Origin: UBA2029 sp037447125
Lineage (GTDB): Bacteria; Chloroflexota; Anaerolineae; Aggregatilineales; Aggregatilineaceae
NCBI GenBank assembly: GCA_037447125.1
Contig: JBBIHG010000152.1
Location: 1-5,794, forward strand
Direction of reading: 5' to 3'
Length of the DNA stretch: 5,794 bases
Shown here: piece after piece, positions 1 to 5,540 of the stretch
Position numbering within the stretch: the first letter of the stretch is position 1
How the letters are laid out: each line of letters starts with the position of its first letter
The notes under the pieces: model-generated
The model's input: the letters and a program-made list of their open reading frames with translations, nothing else
Told to the model about the DNA's origin: nothing
Databases searched by the model: none
Translations under genes and position numbers: made by a program

Positions 1-142
1 GGCGCGTCAGGGCGTTGAAGAGATGCTCGGTGCCGATGTAGTTGTGGCGCAGCCGCGTGGCTTCCTGGATGGCGCCTTCGAGCAGCGGGCCGGTGCGCTT
101 GCGAATCTCCTGCTCGCTGATGTCCAGGGGCGATTGTGGCAT
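1..142 (-). CDS. Clp N-terminal (Clp_N repeat) domain protein, 5' part only
   Basis: The first 47 codons of a gene that runs out of the window at position 1. It begins at ATG 142-140. The protein starts MPQSPLDISEQEIRKR and continues with an alpha-helical stretch ending in HNYIGTEHLFNAL, at about residues 34-46. That segment matches the strongly conserved 'hNYIGTEHLLlaL' signature of the Clp_N repeat, the substrate- and adaptor-binding domain at the start of ClpC/ClpA/ClpB unfoldases, also found in stand-alone ClpS-like or Clp_N proteins. Only part of the first repeat is visible, so a full AAA+ ATPase cannot be told from a small Clp_N protein. A purine-rich stretch (GGGGAAAG) just upstream may serve as ribosome binding site. 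A TATACT box about 40 bases upstream suggests its own promoter, so it is probably not part of the thiamine operon. The domain call is fairly sure; the full identity is open. Confidence 0.72.
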   Translation of the reverse strand, partial: MPQSPLDISEQEIRKRTGPLLEGAIQEATRLRHNYIGTEHLFNALTR

Positions 143-182
143 ACCGCTTTCCCCACTTCTCTTTGAGCGGACTTGCCCACCC

Positions 183-211
183 AGTATACCGTCTTTTGAC
201 TGACGTGCAGG
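183..211 (-). promoter_or_regulatory. Possible promoter of the Clp_N gene
   Basis: On the minus strand a TATACT hexamer lies at 188-183, one mismatch from the sigma70 -10 consensus. It would start transcription near 176, giving a leader of about 35 bases before the ATG at 142. The hexamer 17 bases upstream (CCTGCA, 211-206) is a poor -35 box. The call therefore rests on the -10 box and on its position between two same-strand genes. Confidence 0.35.
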
Positions 212-215
212 TTTT

Positions 216-242
216 CCCGCCGCCTACGGGGCGGGCGGCGGG
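216..242 (-). terminator. GC-rich stem-loop at the 3' end of the thiamine operon
   Basis: CCCGCCGCC (216-224) and GGCGGCGGG (234-242) form a perfect 9-bp stem around a 9-base loop. The structure overlaps the last codons and the TAG stop of the ASCH gene. It is followed on the minus strand by AAAACC, not by a U-run, so it is not a canonical intrinsic terminator. It could still protect the 3' end of the mRNA or help termination at the operon end. Part of the complementarity comes simply from the Pro-rich C-terminus (PPPAP). Confidence 0.35.
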
Positions 243-706
243 TAGAGCACGCGGAAGCGCTCGCAGACCAGCGGCATATCTTCAGTGGGCGCGCGCCCGG
301 CAGCGGCCAGCTCGCGCGAGAAGGCGCGCCAGTGGGCCGCGCGCCAGGTGGCCAGCGAGCGGTCGTCTTCGCCCTCGTCGTAAGCGAACCGGGCGTCTAC
401 CTGATTGTAGGGGCGGATGGTCACCTCGGTCGTCTCGATGATGCACAGCGGATGCCCATCCCAGCCGGTGATGATGCTGTGGTCCCCGGCTTCTGGCACA
501 AGCTCTTCCTCGGCTTCATACAGCCACAGCAGGCTGCACGTCGCTGTCTTGATCCTTCTCAGCACGAGATCGCCCAGCTCGTCGGCGTCGGCCTGGTTGT
601 CGCAGAAGTGCCAGGCCGGGGGCGGAGTCTCTGGGGGGCGCGCCTCCGGCGGCAGCGTGGCGCGGTAGGCGTCCCAGAAGGCTTGCAGCACGGACGGGTC
701 GCTCAT
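224..706 (-). CDS. ASCH-domain protein, YhfF/DUF984-like
   Basis: A 160-residue protein. ASCH domains have a PUA-like beta-barrel fold that binds RNA or nucleobases, and E. coli YqfB, a distant member, hydrolyses N4-acetylcytidine. Visible features are a short helical N-terminus (VLQAFWDAYRATLP, residues 6-19), a Pro-rich linker, WHFCDNQADADELGDLVL (32-49), the family motif KTAT (53-56), a core strand LCIIETTEV (87-95), FAYDEGEDD (107-115) and WRAAHWRAF (121-129). The length fits the YhfF group. K53 and T56 have the same Lys-x-x-Thr spacing as the catalytic pair K21/T24 of YqfB; E111 or E113 could match its Glu74. The ATG overlaps the ThiZ stop codon (ATGA, 706-703), with GGAGG four bases before the ATG, so coupled translation is likely. 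A longer reading frame extends upstream to 946 but only runs over the ATPase gene. The family call is good; substrate unknown. A link to pyrimidine salvage is inferred from the operon alone. Confidence 0.85.
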   Translation of the reverse strand: MSDPSVLQAFWDAYRATLPPEARPPETPPPAWHFCDNQADADELGDLVLRRIKTATCSLLWLYEAEEELVPEAGDHSIITGWDGHPLCIIETTEVTIRPYNQVDARFAYDEGEDDRSLATWRAAHWRAFSRELAAAGRAPTEDMPLVCERFRVLYPPPAP

Positions 707-1503
707 GGTCCCTCCACCGGCACAGTGCCATTGGCCGCTTCCAACGCGATCATCAACTCCGCTTCCAGACGGCGCAAGTCTTCCGAGAGCAGCGAGATCG
801 CCTGGCGCGGACGGGGCAGGTCCACGCGCAGTTCTTTGACGATGCGCCCTGGCCGCGCGCTGAAGACCAGCACGCGGTCGGCCAGGTAGATCGCCTCCTC
901 CACGTCGTGGGTGATGAACAGGATCGTCTTGCGGAAGCGTTCCCACACGCCGAGCAGCCAGCGCTGCAACTCGCGGCGAGTCAGTGCGTCCAGCGCGCCG
1001 AACGGCTCGTCGAGCAGCAGCACCTCGCGGTCGGTCAGGAAGGTGCGCAGCAGGGCCGCGCGCTGGCGCATCCCGCCGGAGAGCGTCTCCGGGAAGGCAT
1101 CAGCGAACCCATCCAGGCCGAAGAGCGGCAGCAGCTCGCGGGCGCGACGGCGCGCTTCGCGGCGCGAGCGCCCGTCCAGTTCCGGGCCGAGGATGACGTT
1201 ATTGAGCACGGTACGCCAGGGCAGCAGCAGGTCGCGCTGGGGCATGTAGCCCACGCGCCCGGCCCGGTCGCGCGCCACATCGCAGGCCAGGACGATCTCG
1301 CCCGCGTCCGGCTCGGCCAGGCCGGTGATCACGTTGAACAGCGTGCTCTTGCCGCTGCCGCTCGGCCCGATGATGGTGATGAACTCGCCCGGCCAGGCGG
1401 CGAAGCTGACATCCTGCAGGGCGTGCACGGTCTGCCCGCCGTCACGGAAGGTCTTGCTGATCCCGCGCACTTCCAGGCAGGGAGTCCCCGCCGCTACGCT
1501 CAC
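703..1503 (-). CDS. thiZ: ABC transporter ATP-binding protein, ThiZ-like
   Basis: A 266-residue nucleotide-binding subunit of the nitrate/sulfonate/taurine/hydroxymethylpyrimidine importer class. All ATPase motifs are intact: Walker A GPSGSGKST (46-54), Q-loop Q89 in GYMPQRDLLLPW, signature LSGGMRQR (141-148), Walker B VLLLDEP (161-167) with D-loop GALD, and H-loop H199 in FITHDVEEA. The MPQRDLLLPW Q-loop and DVEEAIYLADR after the H-loop are typical of the TauB/SsuB/ThiZ subgroup. It starts with GTG at 1503, overlapping the TGA stop of the binding-protein gene by 4 bases (GTGA); GAGG eight bases upstream can serve as ribosome binding site. With the permease and binding protein encoded just before it, it completes an importer. 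Assignment to a thiamine-precursor substrate comes from the ThiY-like partner and the upstream TPP riboswitch, because the ATPase itself does not show specificity. Confidence 0.92.
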   Translation of the reverse strand: MSVAAGTPCLEVRGISKTFRDGGQTVHALQDVSFAAWPGEFITIIGPSGSGKSTLFNVITGLAEPDAGEIVLACDVARDRAGRVGYMPQRDLLLPWRTVLNNVILGPELDGRSRREARRRARELLPLFGLDGFADAFPETLSGGMRQRAALLRTFLTDREVLLLDEPFGALDALTRRELQRWLLGVWERFRKTILFITHDVEEAIYLADRVLVFSARPGRIVKELRVDLPRPRQAISLLSEDLRRLEAELMIALEAANGTVPVEGP

Positions 1504-2561
1504 TCGCTGACCTCGCCCGGCAAGAACTCGTTGGTGAAGGCCACCTCCGCGTCAATGCCCTCGGCCAGGATGCCGTGCGCCACCAGGAAGTCGCTGAAGC
1601 CCTGCCACACCTCGCGCGACTGCTGCCCCCAGCGCGGCGCGTCGGCCTGGTACTGCGGGGCGAGCCATTCGGCGCTGGCCCGGATCAGGTCGGCGTCCAC
1701 TTCCGGCGCTGCCGCGCTCAGGATGTCCGCCGCCTCCGCCGGGTGGCTGATGGCGTAGGCGAAGCCGCGCGCCGTCGCCTGGACGAAAGCGGCGACCACA
1801 TCCGGCTGCGCCTCGATCAGCGCCTGGCTAGTGATCAGGATGGGCGTGTAGTAGTCGGGAATGCAGTCGAAGTGATCCATGAGCATGATTGTGTCCAGGT
1901 CGAGGCCGCGCAGCTCGCCCTCGATGCCCGTCCAGGCGTAGTACATCCAGGCGAAGTCAATGCGCTCGCGGGCCATCAATTCGAAGGCATCCACATAGCC
2001 CACGTCCAGATACTCGAAGGAGTCCGGCTCCGCGCCGTCGCAGGCCAGCAGCGCGTTGATGATCGCCGTCTCCAGGTCCGGCTGGCCGAAGCCGCCGTAG
2101 CGCAGCCCGGCCAGGTCGGCGGGGCGGGCGACGGGGTCGCGGTCGCCCAGCGTGACAAAGCCGGATGTGTTGTGCTGGATGATGGCCGCCACCGACAGCA
2201 GTGGCATCCCGTCGGCCAGGGCGTAGGTGAAAAACTCCTGGTAGCTGACACCGAACTGGGCCGCGTCGCTGGTCACCACCGCCTCGACCAGCAGATCGGT
2301 CGGCTCCTGGATGGTCACGTCCAGGTTGGCCTCGTCGTAGTAGCCGAGGGCCTGGGCAGCATAGAAGCCGGTGTGATTGGTATTCGGCGTCCAGTCGAGC
2401 ACCAGCGTGACGGCGGTGCGCTCGTCGGCGCGGGCGAACGCGGTCGCCCCGCCGAGCGGATCGGCGGGCGTGGGGGTGACGTCCTGGGCCAGCACGGGCG
2501 TCAGCGGCAGGGCCAGCGCCCACAAGAGACTCATCATAGCAATCGCATGTTTACGGTTCAT
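1500..2561 (-). CDS. thiY: ABC transporter substrate-binding protein, ThiY / NMT1-THI5-like
   Basis: A 353-residue exported binding protein. Residues 1-25 form a Sec signal peptide: basic MNRKH, a hydrophobic core, then VLA before a predicted cut ahead of Q26. A Thr/Pro-rich linker follows. The mature domain opens with VTLVLDWTPNTNHTGFYAAQ (51-70) and continues with ALGYYDEANLDVTIQEP (71-87), the hallmark of the NMT1/THI5-like family that includes ThiY, binder of N-formyl-4-amino-5-aminomethyl-2-methylpyrimidine. SYQEFF (107-112), AAIIQHNTSGFVTL (125-138), YGGFGQPDLE (155-164) and FAWMYYAWTGIEG (203-215) fit the hinge and ligand regions. The CCCFC cluster of yeast THI5 enzymes is absent, so this is a binder, not the HMP-P synthase. 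There is no lipobox cysteine. ATG 2561 was chosen because it gives the signal peptide and has AAGGAG (2576-2571) nine bases upstream; the frame stays open to 3236, but only over the DUF362 gene. The ligand could also be HMP or thiamine. Confidence 0.9.
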   Translation of the reverse strand: MNRKHAIAMMSLLWALALPLTPVLAQDVTPTPADPLGGATAFARADERTAVTLVLDWTPNTNHTGFYAAQALGYYDEANLDVTIQEPTDLLVEAVVTSDAAQFGVSYQEFFTYALADGMPLLSVAAIIQHNTSGFVTLGDRDPVARPADLAGLRYGGFGQPDLETAIINALLACDGAEPDSFEYLDVGYVDAFELMARERIDFAWMYYAWTGIEGELRGLDLDTIMLMDHFDCIPDYYTPILITSQALIEAQPDVVAAFVQATARGFAYAISHPAEAADILSAAAPEVDADLIRASAEWLAPQYQADAPRWGQQSREVWQGFSDFLVAHGILAEGIDAEVAFTNEFLPGEVSE

Positions 2562-2570
2562 CGCCTCACT

Positions 2571-2576
2571 CTCCTT
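2571..2576 (-). promoter_or_regulatory. Strong ribosome binding site of thiY
   Basis: AAGGAG on the minus strand, nine bases before ATG 2561. It decides the start of the binding protein inside a reading frame that stays open for another 675 bases upstream. Confidence 0.8.
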
Positions 2577-2637
2577 ATTTGTGCCGGATGCGGCAGGTAC
2601 TCGCCGGCGTGTCCAGTCATTGTCTCCCCGTCTCGCC

Positions 2638-2665
2638 GGCTGAGCGGGGAACGTCCCGCTCAGCC
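2638..2665 (-). other. Perfect 11-bp intergenic hairpin between the DUF362 gene and thiY
   Basis: GGCTGAGCGGG (2638-2648) and CCCGCTCAGCC (2655-2665) pair perfectly around a 6-base loop. The structure includes the TGA stop of the DUF362 gene (2662-2660). No U-run follows on the minus strand, so a full terminator is unlikely. A stem at this spot, ahead of a binding-protein gene with a strong ribosome binding site, resembles the stems that block 3' exonucleases and raise binding-protein mRNA levels in other ABC operons. That role is inferred from position. Confidence 0.6.
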
Positions 2666-3721
2666 CTGCTCGTGTAAGATCGCCTCGATCTCGGCGGCGT
2701 AGGCGGCGCTGGCCGGGTCGTCGGTGAGCAGCGTGATCTGCCCGGCGCTGCGCACGCCGAGGCCCAGCGCCGCCGCGTGAGCGATCTGCTCCACCTCGAA
2801 GATGCGCCCCCGGCTGACCGCGTCGGTCGTGCCGAACTTGCGCAGGATGGCCACACCCACCGCGTCCAGCGCAACGCGGTCCGTCCCGGCCAGCACCACT
2901 TCGCTCAGAGCGCGCGTGCCGGTCATCGGCCCGCCGTGCGTGAACGCCTCCACACCGTCCACGACGACCAGATCGGGCGTGTAGGCCAGGTTGATCTCGG
3001 CGATCATCTTGCGCATGTGCGGCGAGCCGTGCAATTCGTTCATCAGGTCTACTGTCCGGTCGCCGATCCGCCCCGCCTTGGGCAGCAGGCCGACGGAGTT
3101 CTTGAGCGCCATGGTGATCTGCCCGCCGTATTGGTGCGTCTTCAGGCAGTTGGTGACGATCAGCGCCTCGGCGTCTATGGCGGGCCGGGCGATGAGGAAG
3201 CCGCGTTGCCAGTGCCCGTCCTTCGGCTGAACCCATTCCCAGTAGGCGGGTGTGTCGGGCAGGTCGTTGAAGGGGATGGCCTCGAACTCCAGTTCCTCGG
3301 CCATGGCAAAGACGCCCAGGCGGGTCATCACCGCGCGCGCCCCGGCGTAGCTGCGGTCGCCAACGCTGATCGTGTCCGCGCCTTGCGCTCCCGCCCAGGC
3401 GACCAGCGCGCGCAGTGTGTCGTTGTGTGTGGAGCCGGGGCAGGGATCTGCCGTGTTGTAGTTGGGCTTGATCAGCACCCGCCTGCCCTCGACGGGGTTG
3501 AAGCCCAGCAGATCGAGCGCGCGGGCCACGCCCTCGGCCCTATTGCGCGTCTTGACGAAGGCGACCGTTGCCGGCGGGGCCTCGTCGCGGGGGACGGGCA
3601 GGATACGCGGCGCGGTCTGTGCCGACGCGCGCCGGTTCGTCGCGCCTACCGCCAGCGCATAGCTGCCCGCAGTGGCGGCGACAGTCTTCAAGAAGCTCCG
3701 GCGGTTGAGTCGGTGGTCCAT
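2660..3721 (-). CDS. Tat-exported DUF362 family protein
   Basis: A 353-residue protein with a twin-arginine signal: NRRSFLK (6-12), then a moderately hydrophobic stretch (TVAATAGSYALAVGA) and a likely ASA cleavage site before Q35. It is therefore exported folded, perhaps with a cofactor or metal. The mature part has the DUF362 layout: RVLIKPNYNTADP (81-93), an HNDTLRALV segment (99-107), VTNCLKTHQYGGQITMALKN (189-208) followed by SVGLLP, DLVVVDGVEAFTHGGP (250-265) and a final ALDAVGVAIL helix (285-294). Some family members carry a ferredoxin-like 4Fe-4S domain; this one does not, and only Cys94 and Cys192 are present. GGAGG (3733-3729) lies seven bases before ATG 3721. It sits between the permease and binding-protein genes of a TPP-controlled importer, 98 bases from thiY. 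The biochemical function of this branch is unknown to me; its place suggests an extracytoplasmic step linked to capture or processing of thiamine-related compounds, which is inference only. Confidence 0.88.
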   Translation of the reverse strand: MDHRLNRRSFLKTVAATAGSYALAVGATNRRASAQTAPRILPVPRDEAPPATVAFVKTRNRAEGVARALDLLGFNPVEGRRVLIKPNYNTADPCPGSTHNDTLRALVAWAGAQGADTISVGDRSYAGARAVMTRLGVFAMAEELEFEAIPFNDLPDTPAYWEWVQPKDGHWQRGFLIARPAIDAEALIVTNCLKTHQYGGQITMALKNSVGLLPKAGRIGDRTVDLMNELHGSPHMRKMIAEINLAYTPDLVVVDGVEAFTHGGPMTGTRALSEVVLAGTDRVALDAVGVAILRKFGTTDAVSRGRIFEVEQIAHAAALGLGVRSAGQITLLTDDPASAAYAAEIEAILHEQG

Positions 3722-3739
3722 ATACCTTCCTCCAATTGA

Positions 3740-3810
3740 GCTTTCAGCTATCAGCTTTCAGCAGCCAGCAAGAACACCGGCGCTCCGGCCACCGCTCTTG
3801 CTGACGGCTA
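3740..3810. repeat. Palindromic heptamer-repeat element, copy A
   Basis: One arm (3740-3762) reads on the minus strand as GCTGAAA, GCTGATA, GCTGAAA, GC: tandem GCTGANN heptamers. After a GC-rich centre, the other arm carries GCTGACG in the opposite orientation (3801-3807). CAGCAAG (3766-3772) is the exact inverse of CTTGCTG (3797-3803). Bases 3777-3810 match 27 of 34 bases of 4742-4775 in copy B without gaps, so the two elements share ancestry. This copy fills most of the gap between the permease and DUF362 genes and supplies the TAG stop of the permease gene (3810-3808). Confidence 0.65.
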
Positions 3811-4668
3811 GTAAATCCCCGGCCCGCGCCACGATGCCCGCCGCGACGTATAGTACCAGCGCAGCGCCAGCCGCTCGACCAGAGTCACCAGCAGCACCAG
3901 CAACAGGCTCAGCATGGCGGTGAGCAGAATGGCCAGGTAGGCCTGGTCCAGGCGGAAGCTGCTGTACGATCGCTTGAGAAAGACGCCCAGCCCGCGCTGC
4001 GCGGTGATGTATTCGCCGAAGATGGCCCCCACGACGCTGTAGGTCGCCGCGATGCGCAGCCCGGCGAAGAACGACGGCATGGCCGCCGGCAGCCGCGCTT
4101 TCGTCCACACCTGGCGGGCGCTGGCGCCCATCGCCCGCAGCAGCGAGATCAGCTCCGGGTCGGCGGATTGCAGGCCACTGAAGGTGTTGAGCGCCACCGG
4201 GAAGAAGCAGAACAGCACGACGACCGCGATCTTGGGGCCGCTGCCGAAGCCGAAGATCAGAATCAGCAGGATGGCGATGGCGAAGATGGGGATCGTCTGC
4301 GAGACGACCAGCAGCGGGTAGAGCACCCAGCGCAGCACGCGCGAAAAGTCCATCAAGGCAGCGATGGCCATGCCCAGTACGGTGGCCATGGCCAGCCCGG
4401 CCAGCGTCTCCCACAGCGTCTGGGGGATGTGCTCCTCCAGCAGGCGGACGCGGTGCTCGTCCCACGCGCCGCGCACGGCGCTCGCCGAGGGGAAGATCGT
4501 GCCCAGCGATAGGTTCTCCTGGGCGCGCGCTTCGAGGGTGAGCTGCAGAGTACCCGCCGCAAAGAAGGCCAGCACGAGGGCGGCCACGGCGATCAGGGCC
4601 ATGGCCCGCACCGCATCGAGGGCCAACCGTGCCAGCGCAGAGCGCTCGCGTCCTGTCGTCCGGATCAT
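3808..4668 (-). CDS. thiX: ABC transporter permease, ThiX-like
   Basis: A 286-residue inner-membrane subunit of the BPD-type importer family (SsuC/TauC/ThiX group). A first hydrophobic segment lies at about 22-39, followed by an extracytoplasmic stretch. The transporter domain runs from QTLWETLAGLAMATVLGM (83-100) through further membrane helices at about 112-140, 147-165, 205-222 and 243-266. The EAA-type loop that docks onto the ATPase is seen as AMGASARQVWTKARLPAAMP (179-198), followed by SFFAGLRIAATYSVVGAIFG. ATG 4668 has GGGAG (4679-4675) six bases upstream. The gene stands between ThiN and DUF362 with gaps of 137 and 86 bases, each filled by a heptamer-repeat element. Its stop codon lies at the edge of one of them, so the last residues could have been altered by insertion. 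It should form a homodimeric channel with ThiZ and take substrate from ThiY. Confidence 0.9.
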   Translation of the reverse strand: MIRTTGRERSALARLALDAVRAMALIAVAALVLAFFAAGTLQLTLEARAQENLSLGTIFPSASAVRGAWDEHRVRLLEEHIPQTLWETLAGLAMATVLGMAIAALMDFSRVLRWVLYPLLVVSQTIPIFAIAILLILIFGFGSGPKIAVVVLFCFFPVALNTFSGLQSADPELISLLRAMGASARQVWTKARLPAAMPSFFAGLRIAATYSVVGAIFGEYITAQRGLGVFLKRSYSSFRLDQAYLAILLTAMLSLLLVLLVTLVERLALRWYYTSRRASWRGPGIY

Positions 4669-4680
4669 ACACCGCTCCCA

Positions 4681-4788
4681 TGACAGCTTACAGCCGTCAG
4701 CAATCAGCTCTCAGCCTGCAGCGGTCACGGCCCAGCGAGAGCCGGCTCGCCCGCCATCGTCCTTGCTGACGGCTGATGGCTGATAGCT
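4681..4788. repeat. Palindromic heptamer-repeat element, copy B
   Basis: The left arm (4681-4715) reads on the minus strand as five exact 7-base units: GCTGAGA, GCTGATT, GCTGACG, GCTGTAA, GCTGTCA. The right arm (4765-4788) reads on the plus strand as GCTGACG, GCTGATG, GCTGATA, GCT. A perfect 13-base inverted repeat, CAGCCGTCAGCAA (4691-4703) with TTGCTGACGGCTG (4763-4775), would form the base of a large stem-loop. The centre carries a smaller hairpin (GCGAG, AGCCGG, CTCGC). The element occupies most of the gap between thiN and thiX and ends next to the thiX ribosome binding site. It is non-coding and related to copy A. Confidence 0.7.
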
Positions 4789-4805
4789 ATCCACTGACCT
4801 CTCCC

Positions 4806-5480
4806 TCACGCTCTGCCTGGCGTGTGCACCACGACCAGCGTCCCCTCGTCCAGGGCAACGCGCGCCCCCGCCGTCGCGATGACGTTGCTGATGCCGCGCG
4901 CCGGGCCGAAGCGCAGCGTCTCGCCGCGCAGGGGGTAGCGCAGCCCTTCGGTGCGCACGCCGCGCGCGTCGCCGCCCAGGGAGATGAGCGAGATCGTGTC
5001 GCCAGGCGCGCCGTCCAGGGCGTGGTCGCCGGGGCCGACCAGCCACAACGTCTGCCGCCCGGCTGCCAGGCGCACATCGCGCCCGGCCAGCGCGTCGAGC
5101 GTCAGCAGCAGGACGTTGGCCAACATCTGGTCGAGCCGCCCTCCCACCGCCCCCAGCACGCGCACCCATGCAGCGCCGCGCTGCGCCGCCGCCAGCAGCG
5201 CCAATTCCAGGTCGGTCTCGTCTTTCTCCGCCGCCATGCGCTGGATGATCGCCCCTCGCGCGCGCAGATCGACCAGCTCACCCTCGTCCAGCGAGTCCAT
5301 ATCGCCGACGACCAGGTGCGGGGTCAGGTCGCAGGCCAGGGCCAGTCGCGCTCCGCCGTCCGCCGCGACGACCAGCGCCCCGGCCCCTTCCCGCAGCGCC
5401 CGCCGCACGGCGGGGCCGTCGTGCAGGTCGCCGTTAGCGAAGACGAGCGCCCGCGCTGGTGCAGACTCGTGCTCGCCCAT
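4806..5480 (-). CDS. thiN: Thiamine pyrophosphokinase (thiamine diphosphokinase)
   Basis: A 224-residue cytoplasmic enzyme that transfers pyrophosphate from ATP to thiamine, giving TPP directly. The catalytic domain shows family motifs in order: LVFANGDL (12-19), VVAADGGARLAL (37-48), HLVVGDMDSLDEGEL (55-69) with metal-binding acidic residues, EKDETDLELAL (85-95) and VLGAVGGRLDQMLANV (108-123). The C-terminal thiamine-binding beta domain includes GDTISLISLGGDARGV (160-175), TEGLRYPL (177-184) and RGISNV (195-200), the usual Gly-x-Ser-Asn signature. Length fits bacterial ThiN/TPK proteins of about 210-225 residues. The reading frame is open upstream to ATG 5591, but that one lies within the riboswitch aptamer. 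ATG 5480 was chosen because the homology starts just after it and AAAGGAG (5498-5492) lies 11 bases upstream. It is the first gene of the operon and is controlled directly by the TPP riboswitch, so its product feeds back on its own synthesis. Confidence 0.93.
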   Translation of the reverse strand: MGEHESAPARALVFANGDLHDGPAVRRALREGAGALVVAADGGARLALACDLTPHLVVGDMDSLDEGELVDLRARGAIIQRMAAEKDETDLELALLAAAQRGAAWVRVLGAVGGRLDQMLANVLLLTLDALAGRDVRLAAGRQTLWLVGPGDHALDGAPGDTISLISLGGDARGVRTEGLRYPLRGETLRFGPARGISNVIATAGARVALDEGTLVVVHTPGRA

Positions 5481-5481
5481 C

Positions 5482-5517
5482 AAAAAGGCCGCTCCTTTAG
5501 TGGGAAGGGAGCGGCCT
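5482..5517 (-). terminator. Riboswitch intrinsic terminator, overlapping the thiN ribosome binding site
   Basis: On the minus strand AGGCCGCTCC (5517-5508) pairs perfectly with GGAGCGGCCT (5495-5486). Two further A-U pairs are possible after a mismatch, and the run TTTTT (5486-5482) follows. This is a textbook intrinsic terminator ending one base before the thiN ATG (5480). The 3' arm includes most of AAAGGAG (5498-5492), the thiN Shine-Dalgarno sequence, so the same hairpin can also hide the ribosome binding site. AGGGAGC on the aptamer 3' strand (5547-5541) is complementary to GCTCCCT (5512-5506) of the 5' arm and can form the competing antiterminator. Confidence 0.88.
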
Positions 5518-5540
5518 GGCAGCGCCTTGACTCGCGCGTG

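Noticed and set aside
2582..2595. Small hairpin TGCCG/CGGCA in the thiY leader
   Set aside because: A 5-bp stem is too weak and too likely by chance to call a regulatory element.
2562..3236. N-terminal extension of the thiY reading frame up to 3236
   Set aside because: It runs over the DUF362 coding region in another frame and is Arg/Gly-rich. The signal peptide and AAGGAG place the true start at 2561.
3740..4788. CRISPR-like array
   Set aside because: The repeat unit is only 7 bases, contiguous and without spacers, and the arms are inverted to each other.
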